This document shows positions 1 through 7,471 of a DNA stretch of 29,593 nucleotides, piece after piece (within the stretch, counting starts at the first letter, position 1; each line of letters begins with the position of its first letter). The stretch spans positions 1 to 29,593 of the IMG/VR virus record IMGVR_UViG_3300033142_000060; one strand, given 5' to 3'. The notes under the pieces were generated by a model. It did no database searches. It had not been told where the DNA came from and saw only the letters and a program-made list of their open reading frames with translations. Origin of the DNA: a virus. Made by a program: the position numbers and the translations under genes.

Positions 1-2
1 AA

Positions 3-20
3 TTGGATAGTGCCATGTAA
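3..20 (+). CDS. 3' end of an upstream gene (partial)
   Basis: In this frame the first bases read Leu-Asp-Ser-Ala-Met followed by TAA at 18-20. The next 37 bases are AT-rich and resemble the other leader sequences in this genome, so a gene probably ends here. An earlier stop in a second frame (TAG at 8-10) is an alternative end. Only five residues are visible, so no function can be given. Confidence 0.35.
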   Translation: MDSAM

Positions 21-57
21 ATCAAATTTAATTAAATTAATAATAAAACCAACGTAA

Positions 58-1218
58 ATGATACAATATTGTAATTATGACATAAAAGGTACTTTAGCTG
101 TAACAGGAACTTCAGCTTTTACAGGTGCTGCAACTTTTGCAGGGAATGTAATGATTAATGGTGACGGTCAGTTATTAAAATTCACCCCAACATCTTATGA
201 TGATGTAGAGTTAGGTGTTGATTCTAATGGCTTTGTAATTTACAATACAACAGATGCAAGGTATGATTTAAAAATATCTGGTACAGGTAACGCAACTTTT
301 GGAGGGACAGTATACATACCATCAAAGTTGGAGCATACTGGGGATTCTAATACTTTTTTAAACTTTTCAGATGATACTATCACGCTTAGCGCTGGAGCAA
401 ATTCTACTGTTTTCTCTGGTAGTGGATTGGTAACTTTCCCCGGTGATATAACTGTTTCGGGCGGTGATATAACTTTAGGTGGTACAGGTAGAATCACGGG
501 AGTAGATACCGTGTCTGCAGGTACAGACGCTACCAGTAAAACATACGTTGATAACGCTATCACTACAGCAACTGGAGCTTACTTACCACTAGCTGGTGGA
601 ACTATGTCAGGTAATATTGGAATGGGCAATAACAATATTACTGGTGTAAATGAGATAAAGGCTAATGGAGATATTAAACTTAATACTTCAACTGGTGAAC
701 ACGCTTTATATGGAGCTGCAAATGCTCAAACAATGCTGTATCATAATGGTATAAAAAAGTTTGAAACTGCAAGCAATGGTGTTAGTATTATAGGTAATAT
801 TGATTTAACTCCAGGTAGTTCTGATATTTCTATAATAGATAATAGCGGTGCTGCTTTAGAAGTAAAGCAAGGTTCTGATTTATATATGAGATTTATCACC
901 ACTAATGGAGGTGAGCATATAGAGGTTAATAAAAATATGGAAATCCAAGGGTTGACAGCAACTGCAGCTACTTTCTCAAGTACTGTAACTGTCAGCAATG
1001 GTCAAATAGTTTTAAATGGTACTGGTAGAATACAAGGAATTGACACAGTGTCTGCAAGCACTGACGCTGCAAACAAGGCTTATGTAGATGCAAGTATACC
1101 AAGTATACCAACTGTAAACAACGCAACTATAACTATAGAGGCAGGTACAAACTTAACAACTGGTGGTAGTTTTACAACTAACCAAAGTAGTGACGAGACA
1201 TGGCAACTGGTGGTATAG
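58..1218 (+). CDS. Tail fibre, N-terminal fragment
   Basis: This is the first 386 residues of a phage tail fibre, rich in Gly, Thr, Ser and Asn, with beta-strand-type repeats typical of trimeric fibres. Two copies of a recurrent unit are visible, built on the core (N/G)GTGRI-GVDTVSA-TDA-KxYVD, at about residues 130-168 and 309-346. The ATG at 58 follows an in-frame stop at 55-57, so this start is well defined. The frame ends abruptly in a Trp-Gln-Leu-Val-Val tail that does not resemble fibre sequence. The next frame picks up the expected ATGGIGNGTYGS motif at once. It is therefore very probably one piece of a longer fibre continuing through 4375 and not a complete protein. The role is inferred to be host attachment. 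Confidence 0.8.
   Translation: MIQYCNYDIKGTLAVTGTSAFTGAATFAGNVMINGDGQLLKFTPTSYDDVELGVDSNGFVIYNTTDARYDLKISGTGNATFGGTVYIPSKLEHTGDSNTFLNFSDDTITLSAGANSTVFSGSGLVTFPGDITVSGGDITLGGTGRITGVDTVSAGTDATSKTYVDNAITTATGAYLPLAGGTMSGNIGMGNNNITGVNEIKANGDIKLNTSTGEHALYGAANAQTMLYHNGIKKFETASNGVSIIGNIDLTPGSSDISIIDNSGAALEVKQGSDLYMRFITTNGGEHIEVNKNMEIQGLTATAATFSSTVTVSNGQIVLNGTGRIQGIDTVSASTDAANKAYVDASIPSIPTVNNATITIEAGTNLTTGGSFTTNQSSDETWQLVV
444..560 (+). repeat. Fibre repeat unit, copy 1
   Basis: This segment encodes DITLGGTGRITGVDTVSAG followed by TDATSKTYVDNAI. It matches copies at about 984-1095 and 2035-2153 in protein sequence and partly in DNA (for example GGTAGAAT followed by a G-T-A-G-A-T core). The copies are dispersed, not tandem, and could serve as homology for recombination within the fibre. 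Confidence 0.7.
984..1095 (+). repeat. Fibre repeat unit, copy 2
   Basis: This segment encodes VSNGQIVLNGTGRIQGIDTV followed by SASTDAANKAYVDAS, the second copy of the unit. It lies about 100 bases upstream of the first reading-frame break. Confidence 0.7.
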
Positions 1219-1886
1219 GAAATGGAACTTACGGTTCTACATCTAACAGTACTAAGATAGATAACATAACAGTTGATGCGTACGGAAGAGTAACAGCAGT
1301 AACAACAGGACCAACTGGTAAAGTAGTTACTGTTGGAACTGGAAATAGTAACACATTAACTTCAAGCGGAACAACAGCAATAACATTAACACCAATAACG
1401 GGTACAGTATCTTCTTCTTCTTCTAACTTAGCAACAGGAGCACAAATACAAACAGCTATTGATTCAGCTGTAACAGGAGTATTAAAATATCAAGGTACTT
1501 GGAACGCATCTTCAAACTCACCAACATTAACAAGTGGATCTGGAACACCAGGTTATTACTATATTGTATCAACCGCGGGTTCAACAAATTTAGACGGTAT
1601 CACAGATTGGGCTGTAGGAGATTGGGCTGTATTCTCTGATCAAGCAACAGATGCTTGGCAAAAAGTAGATAATACACAAGTTGGTAATGTAACAGGTTCT
1701 GGTAGTAATACTAGACTTGCAGTATGGAACAGTGACTCCAATATAACAAGTGACAGTGGTCTGACATTTAATACATCATCAAATGCTTTAGCTGTTGGTG
1801 GTGCAGTTACTGTTGGTGGTGCAGTTACTTGGAGTGGTGGTAGTTCTGGAGAGTCTAATTTAGCTTATGATAGAAGTATTGTTTGA
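1200..1886 (+). CDS. Tail fibre, middle fragment (frameshifted)
   Basis: The frame encodes 228 residues of the same fibre style: short Gly/Thr/Ser strands, a TKIDNITVDAYGRVTAV motif common in fibre shafts, and a Trp-rich unit near residues 95-160 (YQGTWNASSN, DWAVGDWAVF) seen in many phage fibre proteins. It overlaps the previous frame by 19 bases and the next by 4, each in the -1 frame. The apparent ATG at 1200 lies inside what would be an uninterrupted motif, so it is unlikely to be a natural start. Adding one base near 1198 and one in the T run at 1882-1884 would join all three pieces into a single 1439-residue protein. It is best read as an internal segment of a fibre, either truly mutated or affected by base-calling errors. 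Confidence 0.75.
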   Translation: MATGGIGNGTYGSTSNSTKIDNITVDAYGRVTAVTTGPTGKVVTVGTGNSNTLTSSGTTAITLTPITGTVSSSSSNLATGAQIQTAIDSAVTGVLKYQGTWNASSNSPTLTSGSGTPGYYYIVSTAGSTNLDGITDWAVGDWAVFSDQATDAWQKVDNTQVGNVTGSGSNTRLAVWNSDSNITSDSGLTFNTSSNALAVGGAVTVGGAVTWSGGSSGESNLAYDRSIV

Positions 1887-4375
1887 CTGGTGGTACTATT
1901 ACTTCAAGTGGTGATTTAAGACTTAAAAACTATAGTGCATTATCTGCTAATAAAGTAATGCAATGGGATAACACCAATAATCAATTAACAAATTCTCCTA
2001 TTACTATTAGTGGTAATAACGCTACATTAACTGGAGATTTAACAATTAGTGGTGGAGATATTACATTAAGTGGTACCGGTAGAATACAAGGAGTAGATAC
2101 AGTAAGTGCTAATACAGATGCGGCAAACAAGCTGTACGTTGATAATGCAATAGCAGGTGTACCGCAAGGTGATATCACCACCATTTACACTGGGACTGGT
2201 ATGACAGGTACAAATCTATCTGGTCCTATACCTACTTTAAATGTTAATGGAGGTGATGGTATAACTGCAAATGCAGACGATATTGAAGTAACGCCTGCTC
2301 AAACAACTATATCAAGTATATACTATGATGGTTTAGACATTGGTGGGGTTTCTGGTGTAAACGAGATCGAATTTGGAGCAGGTAAAATAGCATTCAAAGC
2401 AAATAGTACTTCTATAGGAAATATGTATAGTGGTGGTTTTAGACCTAGCCAGAATAATACATTTGCACTTGGTCAGAATACCTCTAAATGGTCATCGGTA
2501 TATGCAACAACATTTTTAGGTGACTTAAATGGTACAATAAACACTTCTACTACAGGAGTAACACAATCACAAGGCGATAATAGCACGAAAATAGCTACAA
2601 CCGCTTATGTAGATAGTTACGATAGTGGAGTGCAAACTATCAATGAAGGAGACGGTATAAAAAAATCAGGTACAGCTTCAAGTGTTACTATTTCTGCAAA
2701 TTACGATTCTGGTGATTCAGATAATTTAATACATGCTGCCACATCTGTTACTTCTATTAATGGAGCAACAAGCGGTTATGCTGCTTATGTACTAACTGCG
2801 GAGAGCAATCCTGGACTTTCGTCTGGCCCAGTTAATAAAATACGAGTAAGCGATATACACTTAGATGATTTTGGAGCTGCAGAGGCAAATATAAATTTAA
2901 ACTCAAATAAAATAACGAATTTATCTACGCCTACTGCATCAACTGATGCTGCTACTAAAGCGTATGTAGATGCAAACGCAGGCACAGGAACTGTAACAGG
3001 TACTGGAGTTTCTAATCGCATAGCTTTTTGGACTAATACTTCTAGCATAGCATCTGACTCAGATTTAACATACAATCTCAGTCTTAACAGATTATTATCT
3101 GGTAATTATTTAATACCAAATAACGGTGATTATCTAGGAACAGATACAAGTAGTAATATAAGAACATTGCTTACGTTGGATTCATCTAATAATGTTGAAA
3201 TTTCAAATGCAGCTTTATCAGCGAGTTCTGATACTAATATATATTTTGGAGATAATTTTAGGGTAAAAGATGGAGGTTCTACTAGATTTTCAATACAATC
3301 AAATGGTACTATTTCTGGAAATGGAAACACGTTTAATAGTGGGCCAATAAATTTAGAAGAAGACAATAAAATTATATTTGATGATGATGGTGATCAATGG
3401 AACTACGTCCAAGCTACAGCTGGTGAAATGGAAATGGGTGTTGGCCAAACATTAACATTAAAGAACGTTGAAGAAGCTCGTTATGGACAAATAGCAGTTG
3501 ATGCCGTAAAAACCGTAGTAAGTGATTATATTACTAATACTACCGCTACATACATACCTGTTTACACAGACTCATCGAGTTCTACGACTCCAAGAATACA
3601 AAGACAGCAAACGCCTGCTAAGTTTATTGAGAATAATGGAATAGTCAAAGGTGCGCCAGCGACAAGTGGTAGAGTAGCTGTTTGGACTGGTAGTGGAACC
3701 ACAAACACAGTAGGTTCTGATACTTTATATTGGAACTCAACTAATAATGTTTTAGGTGTAAACTACAGTGGATCTACATTCAATAATGGAGCAGTGCAAA
3801 TACAAGGGCCTACTCAAAATACAGGTGGAATAGGTCTTCAAATATACAACTCTACATCAGGTACTCCTTATGGCGCGCATGGTATTTTTGTTAACGGGCC
3901 AAGGTACGGTAATGCTGGTATATCTGTTAAAAACCCTAATGCTGGATCTACCTTTATGAGATTTTATAGTAGCTCTGGATCGTCTGTAGGTACTATTAGT
4001 CAAAGTGGAAGTTCGTCTACTAGTTATAATACTTCATCTGATTATAGATTAAAAGAAAACATAGAGCCAATGTCAGGTTCTATAGAAAGAATAAAAGCTC
4101 TAAAACCTTGCAGGTTTAATTTTATTGAAGAAGAAATAAAGGATAAAAAAGGAGTTAAAAGAAAAGTAGATGGTTTTTTAGCCCACGAAGCCTCAGGTGT
4201 TGTTCCAGAAGCCGTTACAGGTCAAAAAGATGAATTAGATTACAAGGGAGATCCTGAATATCAATCAATTGATCAATCAAAATTAGTGCCTTTATTAACA
4301 AGCGCTTTGCAAGAAGCTTTAGCTAAAATTGAGTCATTAGAAACCAGACTTGACACCTTAGAACAAAAAAAGTAA
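1883..4375 (+). CDS. Tail fibre, C-terminal fragment with S74 intramolecular chaperone
   Basis: This frame carries the C-terminal 830 residues of the fibre. The TTG at 1883 is only where the frame opens, not a convincing start. Residues 1-700 are fibre shaft with further TGRIQGVDTVSANTDAANK-type units. Residues from about 717 form a peptidase S74 (endosialidase-type) chaperone domain. Its signature SSDYRLKENI gives the expected Ser719-Asp720 and Lys724, and a coiled-coil tail (EALAKIESLETRLDTLEQ) ends the protein. In this family the domain helps three chains trimerise and then cuts itself off just before the Ser, which would release about 112 residues here. The dyad and fold motif are visible; that cleavage occurs in this phage is inferred. 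Confidence 0.85.
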   Translation: MTGGTITSSGDLRLKNYSALSANKVMQWDNTNNQLTNSPITISGNNATLTGDLTISGGDITLSGTGRIQGVDTVSANTDAANKLYVDNAIAGVPQGDITTIYTGTGMTGTNLSGPIPTLNVNGGDGITANADDIEVTPAQTTISSIYYDGLDIGGVSGVNEIEFGAGKIAFKANSTSIGNMYSGGFRPSQNNTFALGQNTSKWSSVYATTFLGDLNGTINTSTTGVTQSQGDNSTKIATTAYVDSYDSGVQTINEGDGIKKSGTASSVTISANYDSGDSDNLIHAATSVTSINGATSGYAAYVLTAESNPGLSSGPVNKIRVSDIHLDDFGAAEANINLNSNKITNLSTPTASTDAATKAYVDANAGTGTVTGTGVSNRIAFWTNTSSIASDSDLTYNLSLNRLLSGNYLIPNNGDYLGTDTSSNIRTLLTLDSSNNVEISNAALSASSDTNIYFGDNFRVKDGGSTRFSIQSNGTISGNGNTFNSGPINLEEDNKIIFDDDGDQWNYVQATAGEMEMGVGQTLTLKNVEEARYGQIAVDAVKTVVSDYITNTTATYIPVYTDSSSSTTPRIQRQQTPAKFIENNGIVKGAPATSGRVAVWTGSGTTNTVGSDTLYWNSTNNVLGVNYSGSTFNNGAVQIQGPTQNTGGIGLQIYNSTSGTPYGAHGIFVNGPRYGNAGISVKNPNAGSTFMRFYSSSGSSVGTISQSGSSSTSYNTSSDYRLKENIEPMSGSIERIKALKPCRFNFIEEEIKDKKGVKRKVDGFLAHEASGVVPEAVTGQKDELDYKGDPEYQSIDQSKLVPLLTSALQEALAKIESLETRLDTLEQKK
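2035..2153 (+). repeat. Fibre repeat unit, copy 3
   Basis: This segment encodes DLTISGGDITLSGTGRIQGV followed by DTVSANTDAANKLYVDNAI. It is the third full copy, and a shorter relative (ASTDAATKAYVDANA) lies at about 2935-2980. Its similarity to the copies upstream of both frame breaks supports the view that all three frames belong to one fibre gene. Confidence 0.7.
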
Positions 4376-4456
4376 AAAATAGTAAAAACTTGTAATAATA
4401 TATTTATACCCTGCTCGGGAAGAGCGATAACCAATGTCAATTTAAAACCAAAACCA
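4376..4456 (+). other. Intergenic leader with weak hairpin
   Basis: These 81 bases separate the fibre from the chaperonin region. A short stem GCTC/GAGC (4413-4416 with 4422-4425, loop GGGAA) sits in the only G+C-rich part. No T-run follows, so a terminator cannot be claimed. No Bacteroidota-type promoter (TTTG and TAnnTTTG boxes) was recognised. Confidence 0.3.
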
Positions 4457-4780
4457 ATGACACTATTTTATTCGACTAACACGTGGAGTAGTCAACCACA
4501 ATCACAACCAACACAACAAACCTTAGACCTTTGGAAGCATGTTGCCAAAAAATCTAATTGGAGAATTGTGCAATTACCAAACGGTTTTTATCAAACCGAA
4601 TACAAAGATCCAGACTGCGAGTGTAATCCAGAAAAGGATATCTGCTGCGAAAAATGGATAGACGTAACGAGACGCGAAACAATTGAAGGAGCTGAACAAG
4701 CTATAGACGCTTCAATTAACCACTATGAGAAAAAACTTTCTTATATTCGCGGACCACAAGTCGTTAAGACCTTTAAGTAA
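4457..4780 (+). CDS. Conserved phage-type hypothetical protein with Cys cluster
   Basis: This is a 107-residue protein of unknown function. It has a Gln/Pro-rich N-terminus (residues 10-23), a core WRIVQLPNGFYQTEYKD, then a cluster of four cysteines in a short stretch (DCECNPEKDICCEKW, about residues 54-68) and a helical C-terminal half (RRETIEGAEQAIDASINHYE). The Cys cluster could bind a metal or form disulphides, but no named family was recognised. I recall similar small proteins in marine phages lacking the cysteines, which would make the cluster a local insertion; that is memory only. It precedes the chaperonin gene by 28 bases and may share its transcript. Confidence 0.65.
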   Translation: MTLFYSTNTWSSQPQSQPTQQTLDLWKHVAKKSNWRIVQLPNGFYQTEYKDPDCECNPEKDICCEKWIDVTRRETIEGAEQAIDASINHYEKKLSYIRGPQVVKTFK

Positions 4781-4808
4781 AATAAATAAAATTTAATCTA
4801 ATCAAATT

Positions 4809-6380
4809 ATGGACGGAATCGTCAAAAACCTTAGTTTTGGAAAACAAGCTAAAAACAAGGTATTTAAAGGAATAGAACAACTCACAAAAGCTGTTAGCTC
4901 CACGTTAGGGGCTAGCGGCAAATGTGTTATCATGGAGGACAACTCTGGTAACCCTATAATAACTAAAGATGGTGTAACTGTTGCTAATTCAGTTATATTA
5001 AGAGATCCTGTTGAAAACATGGGTGCTACGCTTTTAAAAGAAGCAGCACGTAAAACGGTTAAAGAAGCTGGAGACGGAACAACTACAGCTACAGTTTTAG
5101 CTCACTCTATAATGAAAACAGCTTATTTAGAATTAGGTTCTGATAAAAGCTTTAGAGAAATGAAAGATGGTATATCATCTGGAGTTGAAAAAGTTGTAGA
5201 CTATTTAAAGTCTATTTCTATAGCTGTTAAAGGTGATATGATAGACGATATAGCTACTATATCAACAAACAACGATAAAGAGTTGGGTAAACTAATAGCT
5301 GATGCTTTTAGAGCTGTAGGCGAAACAGGTGTGGTCACAATGGAGCCGTCAGACGGTGGTGTGACTAAGGTTGAAATAGTAGAAGGTGTAGAATATAATA
5401 AAGGATTTTCACACGCTGAGTTTATAACAAATAAAGAGAAAAACGTTTCTGAATTAGAAAACGCTTTAGTTCTTTTAATGGATTCAAAAGTAGATTCAAT
5501 AAGGCAAATACAACCAGTATTAGAATATGTTATAAAAAACAATAGATCATTACTAATTATTGGCGAAATAGAAGCAGGAGTGCTATCAGCTTTAGTGATG
5601 AACAAAAAGAAAGGTAATATTAAAATAAATGTTATTGAGCCTCCAGCTTTTGGATTAAGAAGAAAAGAAATATTTGGAGATTTATCTTTACTTACAGGGG
5701 CTACTGTCATAAATGAAGATTTAGGAGATGACTTAAGCTCTATACAGGTTGATTATTTAGGTGTTTGCGAAAAATCAACATCTACGCAAGATCAAACGAT
5801 AATACAAGTAAATGATGTTTCTGAAGAAGTTGAAGACATTATAGCAACTATAAAAGAAGATTTAAAAAAGAAAAACAAACCTCATATTCAAGTTGGGTTA
5901 GAATTAAGATTAGCTAGACTAAGCGCAAAAGTAGCTGTAGTTAAAATAGGCGCTAATTCTGACATTGAATTAAAAGAAAAAAGCGATAGAGTTGAAGACG
6001 CTATTTGTGCTACAAAAGCTGCCATTAAAGAAGGTATTGTACCAGGAGGAGGTATTGCTTTGTTAAACGCTTCTAATGTTTTAAAACCAAAAAGTATTGG
6101 CGAAGAAATATTACTTAAAGCAATAACAGCGCCTTTCTCAACACTACTAGCAAATGCTGGTGTGGTTTTAACATCTGAACAAAAAAAGCAATTAGAATCT
6201 TCTAAAGGCAAAGGGCTAGATGTAGTTACAGGAAAAATGGTTAATATGGTTAAGTTTGGTATTATAGATCCTTTATTGGTTACTAAAAGTGCCTTAATTA
6301 ATGCAGCTTCCGTAGCATCAACAATACTATCTACCGATTGTGTAATCAATAACATGAGAATAGATGAAGGCAGTAGGTAG
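4809..6380 (+). CDS. groEL: Phage-encoded GroEL-type chaperonin
   Basis: This is a 523-residue group I chaperonin, which would assemble into rings and fold client proteins in an ATP-driven cycle. Hallmarks are all present: TKDGVTVA at 52-59, the nucleotide-binding DGTTTAT at 89-95, the catalytic aspartate in RVEDAI (Asp397) and the VPGGG motif at 411-415. It is full length except that the C-terminal Gly-Gly-Met repeat tail of bacterial GroEL is missing; it ends in MRIDEGSR. In the apical domain, E. coli Tyr199, Tyr203, Phe204, Leu234 and Leu237 align with Phe200, Glu204, Phe205, Gln235 and Leu238, so two substrate-contact positions are now polar or charged. The next gene, a GroES, overlaps its end by 17 bases. 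It is presumably used to fold virion proteins, as with other phage chaperonins; this role is inferred. Confidence 0.95.
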   Translation: MDGIVKNLSFGKQAKNKVFKGIEQLTKAVSSTLGASGKCVIMEDNSGNPIITKDGVTVANSVILRDPVENMGATLLKEAARKTVKEAGDGTTTATVLAHSIMKTAYLELGSDKSFREMKDGISSGVEKVVDYLKSISIAVKGDMIDDIATISTNNDKELGKLIADAFRAVGETGVVTMEPSDGGVTKVEIVEGVEYNKGFSHAEFITNKEKNVSELENALVLLMDSKVDSIRQIQPVLEYVIKNNRSLLIIGEIEAGVLSALVMNKKKGNIKINVIEPPAFGLRRKEIFGDLSLLTGATVINEDLGDDLSSIQVDYLGVCEKSTSTQDQTIIQVNDVSEEVEDIIATIKEDLKKKNKPHIQVGLELRLARLSAKVAVVKIGANSDIELKEKSDRVEDAICATKAAIKEGIVPGGGIALLNASNVLKPKSIGEEILLKAITAPFSTLLANAGVVLTSEQKKQLESSKGKGLDVVTGKMVNMVKFGIIDPLLVTKSALINAASVASTILSTDCVINNMRIDEGSR

Positions 6381-6624
6381 AAATTTAATAATAGAAAAAA
6401 TAAAAGAAGGAACTACTGAAACAAAAGGTGGTTTACTTTTAGCAGGTTTACATAGAGACGATATAAGGTACATTAGAGCAAACGTAGTTGAAATAGGAGA
6501 CGAAGTTGTTGGATTACAAAAAGACGACGTTATATACTACGATAGACATGCTGGACACAAGATAGAAATTAACGATAGATCATACCACGTAATTAAGACA
6601 CAAGATGTGGTTGTTGTTTTATGA
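6364..6624 (+). CDS. groES: GroES-type co-chaperonin with shortened roof
   Basis: This 86-residue protein fits the GroES family: an N-terminal strand (RNLIIEKIKEG), a mobile loop ending in KGGLLLA at 21-27 (GroEL-contacting GGIVL in E. coli), a conserved D-x-V-I-Y-Y-DRHAG segment matching GDxVxxxxYAG, and a C-terminal strand (YHVIKTQDVVVVL). The stretch corresponding to the roof hairpin, about 20 residues in E. coli GroES, is reduced to about 11 here (GDEVVGLQKDD). The same loss is known in the T4 co-chaperonin gp31. It overlaps the chaperonin gene upstream and the next gene by 4 bases (ATGA), so translation is probably coupled. Gene order groEL then groES is the reverse of the usual bacterial operon. 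Confidence 0.85.
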   Translation: MKAVGRNLIIEKIKEGTTETKGGLLLAGLHRDDIRYIRANVVEIGDEVVGLQKDDVIYYDRHAGHKIEINDRSYHVIKTQDVVVVL

Positions 6625-7064
6625 AAAAGCTAGACGCAAGTAATTTAAAAGATTTAAACTTGCTAAAACATTACCGTATAATACGCAAATGGGCTTGTAA
6701 AAACAACAGCTTACGTGAGTCTGATTTAGAGTTATTAATATATCTTGACTGCATAGATCTTTTTACGAAAAAAGATTTTGAAGCAGGTGTATATTCTTAT
6801 AGTTGGGATAATAGACGTTGGTCTAGATTGATAAAAGAAAACTGGATAACTGTTTGGAGAAAAAGAAACAGAACAACACAGACTTATAATATATATAAAG
6901 TTTCTTTTAAAGGTAAGCAATTAATAAATAGAATTTACAAGATAATGCTAGGAGATGAAAAAATACCTACTAGCTCTAGAAGAAACAAAATAATTAACGG
7001 TAAATCTTACATGGATAAGGTTTTGACTAAATCCATAAAAAACGTAAACAAAGATACATTATGA
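6621..7064 (+). CDS. Winged-helix-like protein
   Basis: This is a basic protein of 147 residues. The region around residues 30-105 (SDLELLIYLDCIDLFTKKDF, then YSYSWDNRRWSRLIKENWI and RTTQTYNIYKVSFKGKQLI) has the helix-turn-helix and beta-wing order of a MarR/PadR-type winged helix. The C-terminus is rich in Lys and Arg. Such a protein could bind DNA as a regulator, or act in the virion, since I recall relatives in marine phages near structural genes. It is coupled by ATGA overlaps to the co-chaperonin upstream (6621) and to the next gene (7061). The fold is an inference from pattern; the function is unknown. Confidence 0.6.
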   Translation: MKKLDASNLKDLNLLKHYRIIRKWACKNNSLRESDLELLIYLDCIDLFTKKDFEAGVYSYSWDNRRWSRLIKENWITVWRKRNRTTQTYNIYKVSFKGKQLINRIYKIMLGDEKIPTSSRRNKIINGKSYMDKVLTKSIKNVNKDTL

Positions 7065-7459
7065 TTCCATTCATGAACTTCGGAAGATCTGCTGGTGGGC
7101 TACTAAGCGGTTTAGCATCTAAACTTGCAGCTAGACAATCACAATCAGCAACTGGTCAAAATACTAGTAATAACAACATTCAAGACTTAACGTCAAGAGT
7201 TAGTGCTTTAGAATCAGCACAACAATCAGCGGTGGGTTCAACTCCCCCTGCAGATCCAGCCTCAGCTATGGCTGCTGATATTTCTGATCAAGGTTCTTTA
7301 GCTGCTTCTAATCCAAGTATGATGGGTGTATCGCAAATGCAAAATAGCCCTATAAGTGAAAAAGCTTTTGGTTTACCAAACGAACAAATAACAGGAACAT
7401 TTCAACCTCAGCAACAAATGCTAGAGCAGTCTATGAACGTCCCTATGATTAACATGTAA
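7061..7459 (+). CDS. Small Gln/Ser-rich hypothetical protein
   Basis: This is a 132-residue protein of unknown function. It opens with a Gly-rich, mildly hydrophobic segment (MNFGRSAGGLLSGLASKLAA), followed by Ser/Gln/Asn-rich sequence with a short heptad-like stretch (IQDLTSRVSALESAQQ, about residues 40-56) that may form a coiled coil. The rest is Pro/Met/Gln-rich and probably disordered. The ATG overlaps the previous stop as ATGA. It may be a minor virion or assembly protein, but the sequence gives no proof. Confidence 0.6.
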   Translation: MIPFMNFGRSAGGLLSGLASKLAARQSQSATGQNTSNNNIQDLTSRVSALESAQQSAVGSTPPADPASAMAADISDQGSLAASNPSMMGVSQMQNSPISEKAFGLPNEQITGTFQPQQQMLEQSMNVPMINM

Positions 7460-7471
7460 ATAAAAAAAATT

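Noticed and set aside
1190-1886. Programmed ribosomal frameshifting in the fibre gene
   Set aside because: No X-XXY-YYZ slippery site or following strong stem is seen at either break; a missing base explains both simply.
4401-4408. A T4-type late promoter box (TATAAATA) on the minus strand
   Set aside because: It faces away from all downstream genes, no minus-strand genes exist, and the octamer is easily found by chance in AT-rich DNA.
4413-4425. A terminator after the fibre gene
   Set aside because: The stem is only four to five pairs and no T-run follows.
5201-5710. A 169-residue open frame on the minus strand within groEL
   Set aside because: It is antisense to a clear chaperonin with no leader, no recognised motif and no other minus-strand genes in the window.
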